Source: Promethearchaeota archaeon
GTDB lineage: Archaea; Asgardarchaeota; Lokiarchaeia; Sigynarchaeales; SOKP01
Reading direction: 5' to 3'
DNA length: 56,497 bases
Assembly: GCA_019057775.1 (NCBI GenBank)
Contig: JAHLWT010000019.1
Location: 1 to 56,497, forward strand
Position 1 is the first letter of the stretch, and each line of letters begins with the position of its first letter. Below, one piece after another: positions 46,311 through 54,066 of this stretch. Both the position numbers and the translations under genes were made by a program. Below the pieces are notes generated by a model that did not search any database, had not been told where the DNA came from, and saw only the letters and a list, made by a program, of their open reading frames with translations.

Positions 46311-46375
46311 TTTATATAAATTTGTTGAATCTTTTTTATAATAAACTTTATTTTTTATATGAAATAGGTCTATTT

Positions 46376-48112
46376 ATGTCGAATCAGATATTAAATGGCG
46401 GAGATTTAGTTGTTAAATGCCTCTTAAAGGAAGGTGTTACCAAAATATTTGGTATAGTTGGTGGTGAACTATTAAGAATCTATGATGCTATTGAGCGGTG
46501 GGGAAGAGAAGAAGGTATTGACACAGTAATGGTAAGACATGAACAAGCAGGAGGACACATGGCAGATGCTTGGGCGAGGGCTACAGGAGAAATTGGTGTT
46601 TGTCTTGGAACTGTTGGTCCTGGTGTAACTCATCTTGTGCCAGCAGTAGCAGCAGCCAACTCAGATTCAATACCGATGCTTATTATAGGGGCACAAATAG
46701 GGCGCATGTTTGAAGATACTGGCATCCTACAAGGAGGAATTGATCAATTAGCTTTAATGAAACCTATTACTAAAGCTCAAATTCAGGTTGAAGAACCAAA
46801 GGAAATTCCACACGCAATTCAAAAAGCAATAAAAATAGCTTTATCAGGAAGAAGAGGTGCAGTATATTTAGAGTTCAGAGAAACAGCTTTAGTTAGAACA
46901 GCAACAGAAGCGGATATTAAAAAAATCTTAGACCCGGAAAAGTATAGAGCATTGTATAGACCTAACGGATCATCAATTGATATTGAAAAAACTATCGAAA
47001 TTTTGAAAGATGCTAAAAAACCTCTTATGATAGCTGGTGGTGGAGTAATTGCCTCGGAAGCTTCAGAGGAGATAAAAACTTTATCAGAGACATACATGAT
47101 ACCAACCAGCACTACAATTAACGGTATTGGTTCAATAGGAAGAAATAAAAAGAATTTTTTGGATTCTTATTTAATAAATAATGCATATAGAACAGCAGCC
47201 ACAGAAGCTGATGTAGTTTTATCATTTGGTTGTAAATGGGATTATTCAATATTTTATGGAGCACCCCCAATATGGAATCAAAATCAAAAAATTATCCAAA
47301 TTGATATTGATCCAAATGAAATTGGTAAAAATAGACCTATTGAAGTAGGCATTATAGGTGATTGTAAAGCTGTAATTAAACAATTTTTAAATGAAATGGA
47401 AAAATCCTTACCAAAAGATAAAATAACTGAGTGGTCCGAATGGAACACATATTTACAAGCCCTTTGCAAGAATCAATTGAACACGAATTTAAAAATCCTT
47501 GAATATAAGAAATTACCAATGAAACCCGAACGACTTGTTTATGAGGTTTTCGATTATATCCCTGAGGATGCACAAATTGTTCTTGATGGGGGTGATATTG
47601 TTGTATTCTCATACAAGTTTATAAATTTAAAATCTCGTCCTCCAAGATCTACATTTTTCCCGATTTCGATGGGACATTTAGGTGTTGGAATTCCCTATGC
47701 CATTGGAGTCAAAATGACAAAACCAGATAAACTTGTTGTTTGCATAAATGGTGATGGAAGTTTTTTGTTTAATGTGCAAGAATTAGAGACTGCTGTAAGA
47801 TTAAATTTGCCTATAATTGTAGTTGTTGCTAATAATTGTGCTTGGGGAATGATAAAGAGCAGTCAGAAAAAAGGATTTAACAAAAGATACTGTGACGTTG
47901 ATCTACCTCAACTTGATTATTCTGAAATTGCAAAAGGATTTGGTTGTTATGGAGAAAAAGTAGAAAAACCTGAGGATATAAAACCAGCTTTACAAAGAGC
48001 CATTGATTCCAAAAAACCAGCTGTAATAGATGTTAGTATTGCATTTGAAACACCCCCTCCAATGAGATTATTAGCACAATATAAGAAAAATAAAGGTTTA
48101 TTTGGAAATTAA
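46376..48112 (+). CDS. ThDP-dependent enzyme, acetolactate synthase/IlvB-like
   Basis: 578 residues from ATG 46376. TTG 46322 would add 18 residues without family similarity, and the known N-terminus (GGDLVVKCLLKEGVTKIFGIVGGE) begins after the ATG. The catalytic Glu is in VRHEQAGGHMADAWAR, and the ThDP/Mg motif is NGDGSFLFNVQELETA followed by NNCAWGM. The central domain shows KPLMIAGGGV. This group includes acetolactate synthase, oxalyl-CoA decarboxylase and benzaldehyde lyase; no regulatory IlvN subunit gene is nearby. The adjacent SDR and VOC genes suggest carbonyl/acyl metabolism and not branched-chain amino-acid synthesis, but the substrate is unknown. Confidence 0.9.
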   Translation: MSNQILNGGDLVVKCLLKEGVTKIFGIVGGELLRIYDAIERWGREEGIDTVMVRHEQAGGHMADAWARATGEIGVCLGTVGPGVTHLVPAVAAANSDSIPMLIIGAQIGRMFEDTGILQGGIDQLALMKPITKAQIQVEEPKEIPHAIQKAIKIALSGRRGAVYLEFRETALVRTATEADIKKILDPEKYRALYRPNGSSIDIEKTIEILKDAKKPLMIAGGGVIASEASEEIKTLSETYMIPTSTTINGIGSIGRNKKNFLDSYLINNAYRTAATEADVVLSFGCKWDYSIFYGAPPIWNQNQKIIQIDIDPNEIGKNRPIEVGIIGDCKAVIKQFLNEMEKSLPKDKITEWSEWNTYLQALCKNQLNTNLKILEYKKLPMKPERLVYEVFDYIPEDAQIVLDGGDIVVFSYKFINLKSRPPRSTFFPISMGHLGVGIPYAIGVKMTKPDKLVVCINGDGSFLFNVQELETAVRLNLPIIVVVANNCAWGMIKSSQKKGFNKRYCDVDLPQLDYSEIAKGFGCYGEKVEKPEDIKPALQRAIDSKKPAVIDVSIAFETPPPMRLLAQYKKNKGLFGN

Positions 48113-48135
48113 AATCTAAGTAAAGGGGATTTAAA

Positions 48136-48942
48136 ATGATAGAAGAAAAATTTTTGAAAGAAAAAGTCGCTTTAATAACTGGAGCTGGTGGCGGTGGATT
48201 TGGAAGAGAAATGGCAAAAATTTTTGCGAGTAAAGGAGCAAATCTAGTTATAAACGATATTAATGATGAGGGTTTAGAACAAACACGTGAAATTATTCAT
48301 AAAGAATATGATGTTGAGATTCTTATTGCAAAAGCGGATATTTCTGATTCCAAACAAGTAAAAGAAATGGCTGAGAATGTTTTTGAGAAATTCGATAATC
48401 TCTTTTTATTGGTAAATAATGCTGGTATTGATGGTGGGTTATATACATCTTTAAAAGCAAAAGAGGAAATTTATGATAAAGTTATGGCCGTTAACTTAAA
48501 GGGAGCATGGAATGTTACAAAAGCTTTCTTCAAAAAAATGAGAAGACAGAAGCATTTTTCCCCCATCGCTGGAAAAATAATTAACATTGCCTCTTGTGCA
48601 GGAACAGTGAAAGGAATTAATCCATATCTTGGGGTTTATAGTGCAAGTAAAGCCGGATTATTGGCATTTACTCGACTATGGGCTCTTGAATTGGGCTCAA
48701 ACAACATTACAGTTAACGCAATTTCTCCAGGAGTATTCTTAACACCTATTTATAATAACGATCCTAAACTTATCAGAGATTTTTTAAAGACTCGAGGTGT
48801 TAAAATTCCCATCAACAGAATTGGTGAGGCTAAATGGGTTGCTGACGTTGCTTTATTCTTAGCTTCACCAGCGGCAGATTATATTACTGGCCAAAATATA
48901 ATATTGGACGGAGGAATGACACTAAGTATTAACAAATTATAA
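48136..48942 (+). CDS. Short-chain dehydrogenase/reductase
   Basis: 268 residues from ATG 48136; AGGGGAT lies about 7 nt upstream. NAD(P)-dependent Rossmann oxidoreductase. Cofactor loop TGAGGGGFGRE (an expanded glycine loop), NNAG in LLVNNAGIDGG, catalytic Ser in NIASCAG, and Y-x-x-x-K in VYSASKAGLL. The C-terminal LDGGMTLSIN is standard. The acidic residue after the second strand (INDIND) favours NAD. It follows the ThDP enzyme gene by 23 nt, so it may reduce or oxidise that enzyme's alpha-hydroxy-ketone product. Confidence 0.94.
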   Translation: MIEEKFLKEKVALITGAGGGGFGREMAKIFASKGANLVINDINDEGLEQTREIIHKEYDVEILIAKADISDSKQVKEMAENVFEKFDNLFLLVNNAGIDGGLYTSLKAKEEIYDKVMAVNLKGAWNVTKAFFKKMRRQKHFSPIAGKIINIASCAGTVKGINPYLGVYSASKAGLLAFTRLWALELGSNNITVNAISPGVFLTPIYNNDPKLIRDFLKTRGVKIPINRIGEAKWVADVALFLASPAADYITGQNIILDGGMTLSINKL

Positions 48943-49024
48943 TTGGAGAATCTTGTATAAAAATTAATACTCGAGTAGAAAAATTAATTTGCTTATTATG
49001 ATTTAAATAGGAGTTAATAAGAAT

Positions 49025-49486
49025 ATGGATAAAGAAAGCAATGAAAACGACCCTTTTGAAATTTTAAAAACCAAATACAAAGATGGATTAAAAATATCGT
49101 ACGAGAAGAGTACATTAAAAAAAAAAATTCCTCATTTATTAGAAGAGATATCTGGAAATAAAAAATCATTAAAGATTGATTCTATTATTACACAAGTTGA
49201 GGAGACTATTGAAGAGGATTTACAAGTTTCTAAGGATGAGTTCCCAAAAGAGTTAAGTGAACCTGGACTAGTTGATTTTATCAGAAGATGCAAGAATATT
49301 GAAGAGGCCTTTAAAATCTTAGATTATTTATTAACTAGAAAAGAAATTTCTCAAAAAGAATATGATTCGCTAAAAACCCAGATAAAAACCGATCAGGATT
49401 TAATAAAATTTGTAAATAAACAAGGAGGATTTAAGAAACCAGGATATTATGAAAGAAAATTTAGAAACTTAACTCAGGAAAAATAA
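49025..49486 (+). CDS. DUF2095-family archaeal protein
   Basis: 153 residues from ATG 49025, with GGAG 11 nt upstream. The conserved block GLVDFIRRCKNIEEAFKILDYLLTR, then KEYDSLKTQIK and GGFKKPGYYERKF, is the signature of the archaeal DUF2095 family. Acidic, helical, no membrane segment. Function unknown in all members I know of. Confidence 0.82.
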   Translation: MDKESNENDPFEILKTKYKDGLKISYEKSTLKKKIPHLLEEISGNKKSLKIDSIITQVEETIEEDLQVSKDEFPKELSEPGLVDFIRRCKNIEEAFKILDYLLTRKEISQKEYDSLKTQIKTDQDLIKFVNKQGGFKKPGYYERKFRNLTQEK

Positions 49487-49548
49487 AAAAATAGATTTCT
49501 TACATAATAATTATTTGGGATGTGTATGATTATATAATTATGAGAATA

Positions 49549-49617
49549 AATATGATGAGCTTATGACAAACAGAACTATTGCTCGTAGTGATGATTCTTG
49601 TCGCCCCAATCTGATTT
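49549..49617 (+). ncRNA. Candidate C/D box guide RNA
   Basis: In the gap between the DUF2095 gene and the convergent HTH gene. C box ATGATGA (49552-49558), 12 nt, imperfect D' CAGA (49571-49574), C' GTGATGA (49588-49594), 16 nt, D CTGA (49611-49614), then a T run. C, C' and D match the consensus exactly. The guide before D (TTCTTGTCGCCCCAAT) contains the complement of UGGGGCG, a sequence found in conserved 23S rRNA. D' is weak and its spacer to C' (13 nt) is long. Confidence 0.45.
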
Positions 49618-49657
49618 TTTCTCAAAAAACCTACTACTGTTTTAATATTTTAAGATA

Positions 49658-49912
49658 TTAATTTCCCTTTTCTAAATGATTTTTAAAGTTAATACCTTTT
49701 TCGGTTAAAAAATGTTCCTCAAAAACTATTTTTATAAGTTCGAGATCCACTAGGACCGGGATTCTACCTTTGATACAATCGAGAGATAATCCAGAAAATA
49801 ACTGAATTGTTTCATAATTTTTAGCACCTTTATCGATTGCTAAAAAAATTTCAATACCCATGTAACCTAGCAGATTTTTAAAATCCTTATATGATTTTTC
49901 CTCTTCAGACAT
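49658..49912 (-). CDS. Small winged-helix/HTH-like protein
   Basis: 84 residues from ATG 49912. Predicted helix-turn-helix pattern: GIEIFLAIDKGAKNYETIQLFSG..., a recognition helix IKGRIPVLVDLELI, and a C-terminal VFEEHFLTEKG wing. Similar small wHTH proteins are common in archaea. Convergent with the DUF2095 gene and just downstream of the longin-like gene on the same strand (77 nt). Confidence 0.6.
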   Translation of the reverse strand: MSEEEKSYKDFKNLLGYMGIEIFLAIDKGAKNYETIQLFSGLSLDCIKGRIPVLVDLELIKIVFEEHFLTEKGINFKNHLEKGN

Positions 49913-49989
49913 AATATCCTATGAAAAGCTACTATGAAATAAACAGTGAATTAATTAAATTTTCAATTATTCATCTTCTTTTTTGATTT

Positions 49990-51108
49990 TTAGTATTCGG
50001 ATTTTGTTTCTTTTGGTAACAATTTTCTCATCCATTCTGGGAAGGTCGTCGTAATCTGTAGATTTGTTTTTAAAACAATATAAGTTTCATTATCATAATT
50101 AAGTTCTTCAATTACATCATATTTTTTTAAGAATTCTATATTTTCCATAAGAGAATCTAAGGATTTTTTTGAGACTAATTTCGGTAGTTTATCTTTTGAT
50201 ATTAACCCATTTCTTAATTCGGAAAGAACATTGTATTTTTTTGAATCAGCCATAATTTGGAATAAAATGATAGAATCATCCTTTATCTCTTCCTTATTCT
50301 TTCTTTCATATTCACTAAAATATTCTTGAACTTTTGGTAATAGCAGTTCAATTAGCTCAGGTTTATCATCAATGAATTCAATAACACTATCTGGCGGTAT
50401 TCTTTCGGCATTTACTTCTTTTAATAATAGGACATATTTTTCTACGAAACCAATTTGATTGATGAAAATAAATTGCTTATTAACTAATGTTTCTATTATA
50501 TCATCAAAATTTTTTTCAGGAAACCTTTCTACAGACCATTCCATTAACCATTCTAGAGGGATCGGGCCTTTTGATAACTTTTCTAAAGTTTGAAATATGT
50601 GTTTATCAATAAAAAGAATTGCTATTTTCTCTTCCTCAGTTTTTTCCCTCGTATCCTCAATAATTGCCCAATAAAGGTTATTAATCCAGGCCTTTATTAG
50701 AGAATCTTTTTTTATAATATTCTCTTTATCTTTTTCATCAAAATTATTTAAATCATTAATGTAGAAAGCTGTAAAGATCTCTTCATTTGCTTGTAAACTT
50801 TTAGAAAATTCAGAGCATAAGATTGCTATTTTTTCTTCTACTACAGGTGATATTTGCTGGTCAATAATTATTGAAACCATTAGCATTTCTTTGTTTCCAC
50901 GTGCCCAATCAGAATGAATTTCAAAATAGTAATTCATTGATTTTAGATTTTCAAAAGAGTGAGTAAAGAATCCTTCATTAAATTGTTGATCCATTATATT
51001 AGCAATTTTTACTGACAAAGATTTATCTAGTATATTTTTTGGGTAAGAATAAAATACTAGAGGGCCAATTTTGCGATGAAAATATGATAAAGCGACAATT
51101 ATCTTCAA
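49990..51108 (-). CDS. Longin-like domain protein with winged helices
   Basis: 372 residues from TTG 51108 (GGAG 9-10 nt upstream). The N-terminal 120 residues begin KIIVALSYFHRKIGPLVFYSYP, the strand-turn pattern of longin-like domains in which a Gly-Pro follows the first strand. NPRL2/DENN-type proteins and other Asgard longin proteins share it. A helical stretch and two winged-helix-like segments follow (IFQTLEKLSKGPIPLEWLM, about 170-240; LRNGLISKDKLPKLVSKKSL, about 290-360). No membrane segment. Longin-plus-winged-helix resembles GATOR1-type Rag regulators, and a Rag-like GTPase gene is 1.8 kb away on the other strand. The functional link is an inference. Confidence 0.6.
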   Translation of the reverse strand: MKIIVALSYFHRKIGPLVFYSYPKNILDKSLSVKIANIMDQQFNEGFFTHSFENLKSMNYYFEIHSDWARGNKEMLMVSIIIDQQISPVVEEKIAILCSEFSKSLQANEEIFTAFYINDLNNFDEKDKENIIKKDSLIKAWINNLYWAIIEDTREKTEEEKIAILFIDKHIFQTLEKLSKGPIPLEWLMEWSVERFPEKNFDDIIETLVNKQFIFINQIGFVEKYVLLLKEVNAERIPPDSVIEFIDDKPELIELLLPKVQEYFSEYERKNKEEIKDDSIILFQIMADSKKYNVLSELRNGLISKDKLPKLVSKKSLDSLMENIEFLKKYDVIEELNYDNETYIVLKTNLQITTTFPEWMRKLLPKETKSEY

Positions 51109-51207
51109 TTAATGAATCTCCATTACAGTATTTATTTGATAAACAGTACAGTTAATTCCGTGGTGTATTTACTTAAATAAATTAATATTGAAGATTATAT
51201 ATTATTA

Positions 51208-51227
51208 AAGATAAATAAATTTATCTT
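51208..51227. promoter_or_regulatory. Perfect 9+2+9 inverted repeat in divergent promoter
   Basis: AAGATAAAT and ATTTATCTT separated by AA, midway between the divergent longin-like and HAD genes. A dimeric repressor site is possible, for which the small wHTH gene downstream of the longin gene would be a candidate regulator. AT-rich composition weakens the case. Confidence 0.35.
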
Positions 51228-51284
51228 ATCATAACCTCTAATAATCTTTAGGTTAGAATTTTAAGATAGTAATTGTCTAAAATA

Positions 51285-52034
51285 ATGTGTCCAATAAAAT
51301 TAGTTGGGTTTGATCTAGATGACTGTCTTTTTGACTCATCTGGATTATCTGAACGTGCAAGAATTAAAGGAATAGACGCAATGATTAGACTCGGGCTAAA
51401 AATTGACCGAGATAAAGGTATAATGATGGTACAAGAAATAGTTAAAGAGTATGGTTCAAATTCCTCAAAACACTATGATTATTTTATTAAAAGATTGAAT
51501 CAATTTGAAGATAACATAGATTATATTGCCTATATTGATTATTATAAATATACTGCCGCTGCAGTAATGGCTTATCATGAAGAAAAAATAAGATCAATAA
51601 GACCATATGAAGATGTTGAAGATTGTTTAGGGAAACTGAGAAATTTACCAATAAAAACTGCTATTATCACTGACGGAATCCCAATAAAACAATATGAAAA
51701 GATTTTACGACTTAAAATTGACAAGTTGATTGACGTGGTCATTATTTCTGATGAAATCGGAATTAAAAAACCAAATCCTAAGTTATTTGAATATTGGTTA
51801 AAAAAATGTGGTTTTGAAGGACCAGAGGCAATTTACATTGGAGATCGAATTGATAGAGATATTTTTCCTGCATACTTGAATAAAATTCATGGAATTTATC
51901 TTCATAGAGGAGGAAAGTACGATAATTATAAAGGCGATCTTCTTCCTAAAAATCAATTTAAGGCCGATTATGAAATTAGTAATCTAAATGAAATATTTAA
52001 TATTATTGATGAAATTAATAATAAAATAAATTAA
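51285..52034 (+). CDS. HAD-superfamily hydrolase
   Basis: 249 residues from ATG 51285, chosen over TTG 51273 because the HAD nucleophile motif begins immediately after it (KLVGFDLDDCLFDS, D-x-D). Motif II Thr in AIITDG, motif III Lys in GIKKPNPK, motif IV in YIGDRIDRD. The long helical insertion after motif I is the subfamily I cap. A phosphatase acting on a small metabolite is likely; substrate unknown. Stop and the next gene's ATG are 14 nt apart, so it is probably co-transcribed with the nitrilase gene. Confidence 0.9.
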   Translation: MCPIKLVGFDLDDCLFDSSGLSERARIKGIDAMIRLGLKIDRDKGIMMVQEIVKEYGSNSSKHYDYFIKRLNQFEDNIDYIAYIDYYKYTAAAVMAYHEEKIRSIRPYEDVEDCLGKLRNLPIKTAIITDGIPIKQYEKILRLKIDKLIDVVIISDEIGIKKPNPKLFEYWLKKCGFEGPEAIYIGDRIDRDIFPAYLNKIHGIYLHRGGKYDNYKGDLLPKNQFKADYEISNLNEIFNIIDEINNKIN

Positions 52035-52048
52035 ACTTGATATTATCT

Positions 52049-52870
52049 ATGCAAGTTGCATGTATTCAACCTAAAATTAACCAGGATAGAATAGAATGTT
52101 ATAAAACAGTGGATAAGATATTAAATAAATTGATAAAAAAAGAAAATAATTGTGAATTAGTTTGTTTACCAGAAAGATGGGTTCCCTTTCATAAAAATAT
52201 CAATCAGAATTTTCAAACTGAAAGAGGAAAGGATTATGAATTTATTCAAAACCTGGCTAAAAAGTATAAAATAAAAATTTTATCAGGAGCAATTTGGGAA
52301 AAAAGAGAAGATTTTGAAAAACCGTTTATTTCTTGTTATTATTTTAATGAGAAGGGAGAAGAAATAGGTAGACAAGATAAAATTCATCTTTATGCTTATG
52401 AAAAAGAACATTTCGAACCTGGAAAAGAAATGAAAATATTTAAGGTGAACAAATTTAATTGTTTTTCAATTTTAATATGTTTTGATATGGCTTTTTGGGA
52501 AACTCCTAGAATAGCAGTTGAAAATGGAGCAGATATTTTGTTTTCCCCAACTCAAATTAGGGAAGATGGAATGTATAATTGGAATATTTATTTACAAGCA
52601 CGAGCGCTCGAAAATAGAGTTCCAATAGTAGCCTGTAATACGCTTGGTAATTATTTCAGAAGGAAATTTTTAGGACATAGTAAAATTATTTCTTTTTATG
52701 AAGGAAATATCTCTCCATCTAAATTGAAAATAGTAGAAGGACCAAAAAATATGAGCGGGTTTATTTTTGATAAAATTGATGTAAATTTTCCGAAAAAATT
52801 AAGAGAAATTCGATTGAATGAGAAAATTGATAAAAAAAATATTAAAGTAATAAAAGTTGATAAATATTGA
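52049..52870 (+). CDS. Carbon-nitrogen hydrolase (nitrilase superfamily)
   Basis: 273 residues from ATG 52049, which gives the normal family start MQVACIQPKI; TTG 52037 is less likely. The catalytic triad is complete: Glu in CLPERW, Lys in GRQDKIHLY and Cys in ILICFDMAFWETPR. The RALENRVPIVACNT block is also conserved. The reaction is hydrolysis of an amide or nitrile; the exact substrate is unknown. It is followed after 26 nt by the Rag-like GTPase gene on the same strand. Confidence 0.94.
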   Translation: MQVACIQPKINQDRIECYKTVDKILNKLIKKENNCELVCLPERWVPFHKNINQNFQTERGKDYEFIQNLAKKYKIKILSGAIWEKREDFEKPFISCYYFNEKGEEIGRQDKIHLYAYEKEHFEPGKEMKIFKVNKFNCFSILICFDMAFWETPRIAVENGADILFSPTQIREDGMYNWNIYLQARALENRVPIVACNTLGNYFRRKFLGHSKIISFYEGNISPSKLKIVEGPKNMSGFIFDKIDVNFPKKLREIRLNEKIDKKNIKVIKVDKY

Positions 52871-52896
52871 TATTTTTTTGAATCAGGTTTAGTTAA

Positions 52897-53853
52897 ATGG
52901 GTTTATCAAAAGATCTAAAAAAGATACTTTTCTGTGGATTAGAGAATGGGGGAAAAACCTCAATTTTATTATTGTTAGATAAAAGATTTAGCTTATTACC
53001 AACCGTTAAACCCACTATTAAAGTAAAAAGAACTTTTCATACAAACTCTTTACTGGGGACATCAATTGTTCGGTGGGATTTAGGCGGTCAAAAAATTTAC
53101 AGGAAAATTTATCTAGGGGATAAGAGTAAGTATTTCACAGATATGCAATCAATTTTCTATGTTATAGATATTCAGACACCTGAAAAATTTGAGGAATCAT
53201 TAATGTTTCTTAAGGATATAACAGATATAACAACAGAATCACATCCTGATAATTTTCAGTTATTACTTCTACTCCATAAGTATGATCCTGACATTAAAAA
53301 TGATAGCACTATTCTTAAACACATAGAATACTTACAAAATAGAATATCATCTATTATTAAGGATCTTAAGTTTACCATCTTCAAAACTTCAATTTACGAT
53401 AAAGCAAGCTTATTAAAAGCATTTTCTGATGGTGTATTTTACGCCACGCATAAATCCAAAATGTTTGAGACCCTTTTAAAAGATTATATGAGTAAAACTT
53501 TCAATAGTTCATTGCTTCTTCTAGATCAGAATTGTTTTATAATTGCAAGTAGAAGCACAAACGAATACTATCAGAAAATTTGTGAGGCCATTGCTCCTAG
53601 ATTAACACAAGCGTTAGAAAAACTAGAAGAATGGGACATCAACACCATTGATATTGTGACTAATGTAGAATTTCCAGAGAAACAATCAGAATTTCAAAAG
53701 GAGGGAATAATTTTTCTAAGAAAACTAGATATAAACAATAAAAGATTTTATATGATAGCACTCTGCTTAAATAAAAAAGTGAAAATTAAAGCTTATGAAT
53801 ATTTACCTTTACTAGCAAATAATTTGAAAAATTTACTAGAGAGTTTTGATTAA
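52897..53853 (+). CDS. Rag/Gtr-like GTPase with C-terminal roadblock-like domain
   Basis: 318 residues from ATG 52897. GTPase domain: G1 GLENGGKTS, switch I Thr in KPTIKVKRTF, G3 WDLGGQ and G4 HKYD, where the initial His is the Rag/Gtr hallmark (HKMD in human RagA). Residues about 185-318 form a second alpha/beta domain (SLLLLDQNCFIIASRS, then TIDIVTNVEF, RFYMIALCL) matching the roadblock-like C-terminal domain of Rag proteins. In eukaryotes Rag GTPases signal amino-acid status on lysosomes with GATOR and Ragulator. The nearby longin-like gene and the stand-alone roadblock protein may be partners. Confidence 0.85.
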   Translation: MGLSKDLKKILFCGLENGGKTSILLLLDKRFSLLPTVKPTIKVKRTFHTNSLLGTSIVRWDLGGQKIYRKIYLGDKSKYFTDMQSIFYVIDIQTPEKFEESLMFLKDITDITTESHPDNFQLLLLLHKYDPDIKNDSTILKHIEYLQNRISSIIKDLKFTIFKTSIYDKASLLKAFSDGVFYATHKSKMFETLLKDYMSKTFNSSLLLLDQNCFIIASRSTNEYYQKICEAIAPRLTQALEKLEEWDINTIDIVTNVEFPEKQSEFQKEGIIFLRKLDINNKRFYMIALCLNKKVKIKAYEYLPLLANNLKNLLESFD

Positions 53854-53875
53854 TGACTTTGTCCAAAAATCTTTT

Positions 53876-53893
53876 TTAATTCATGTGAATTAA
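53876..53893. promoter_or_regulatory. Perfect 8+2+8 inverted repeat after the GTPase gene
   Basis: TTAATTCA-TG-TGAATTAA lies 22 nt after the GTPase stop and 170 nt before the Orc-like gene. It may be a terminator hairpin for the GTPase gene or a binding site. Confidence 0.3.
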
Positions 53894-54066
53894 TTTCAGA
53901 GTGATTTAATATTAGATTATAGCAAATCCAATTAAAATTTTATAAAAAATGAATCTACTTATAATTCTTCTTAGTAAACTTCTTTATTTTTACTTTTAGT
54001 AACCTCTCTCAGTGTGTGGGGTTTAAATATAAATATTTAAAATAACTTAAAATAAAGGAGAAAATA

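Noticed and set aside
46819..47612. Three minus-strand frames inside the ThDP-enzyme gene
   Set aside because: Antisense shadows of a well-conserved enzyme.
53854..54066. Replication origin with ORB boxes before the Orc-like gene
   Set aside because: Only a single GTGTGTGGGG-like stretch near 54015 was found, with no repeated or inverted ORB copies.
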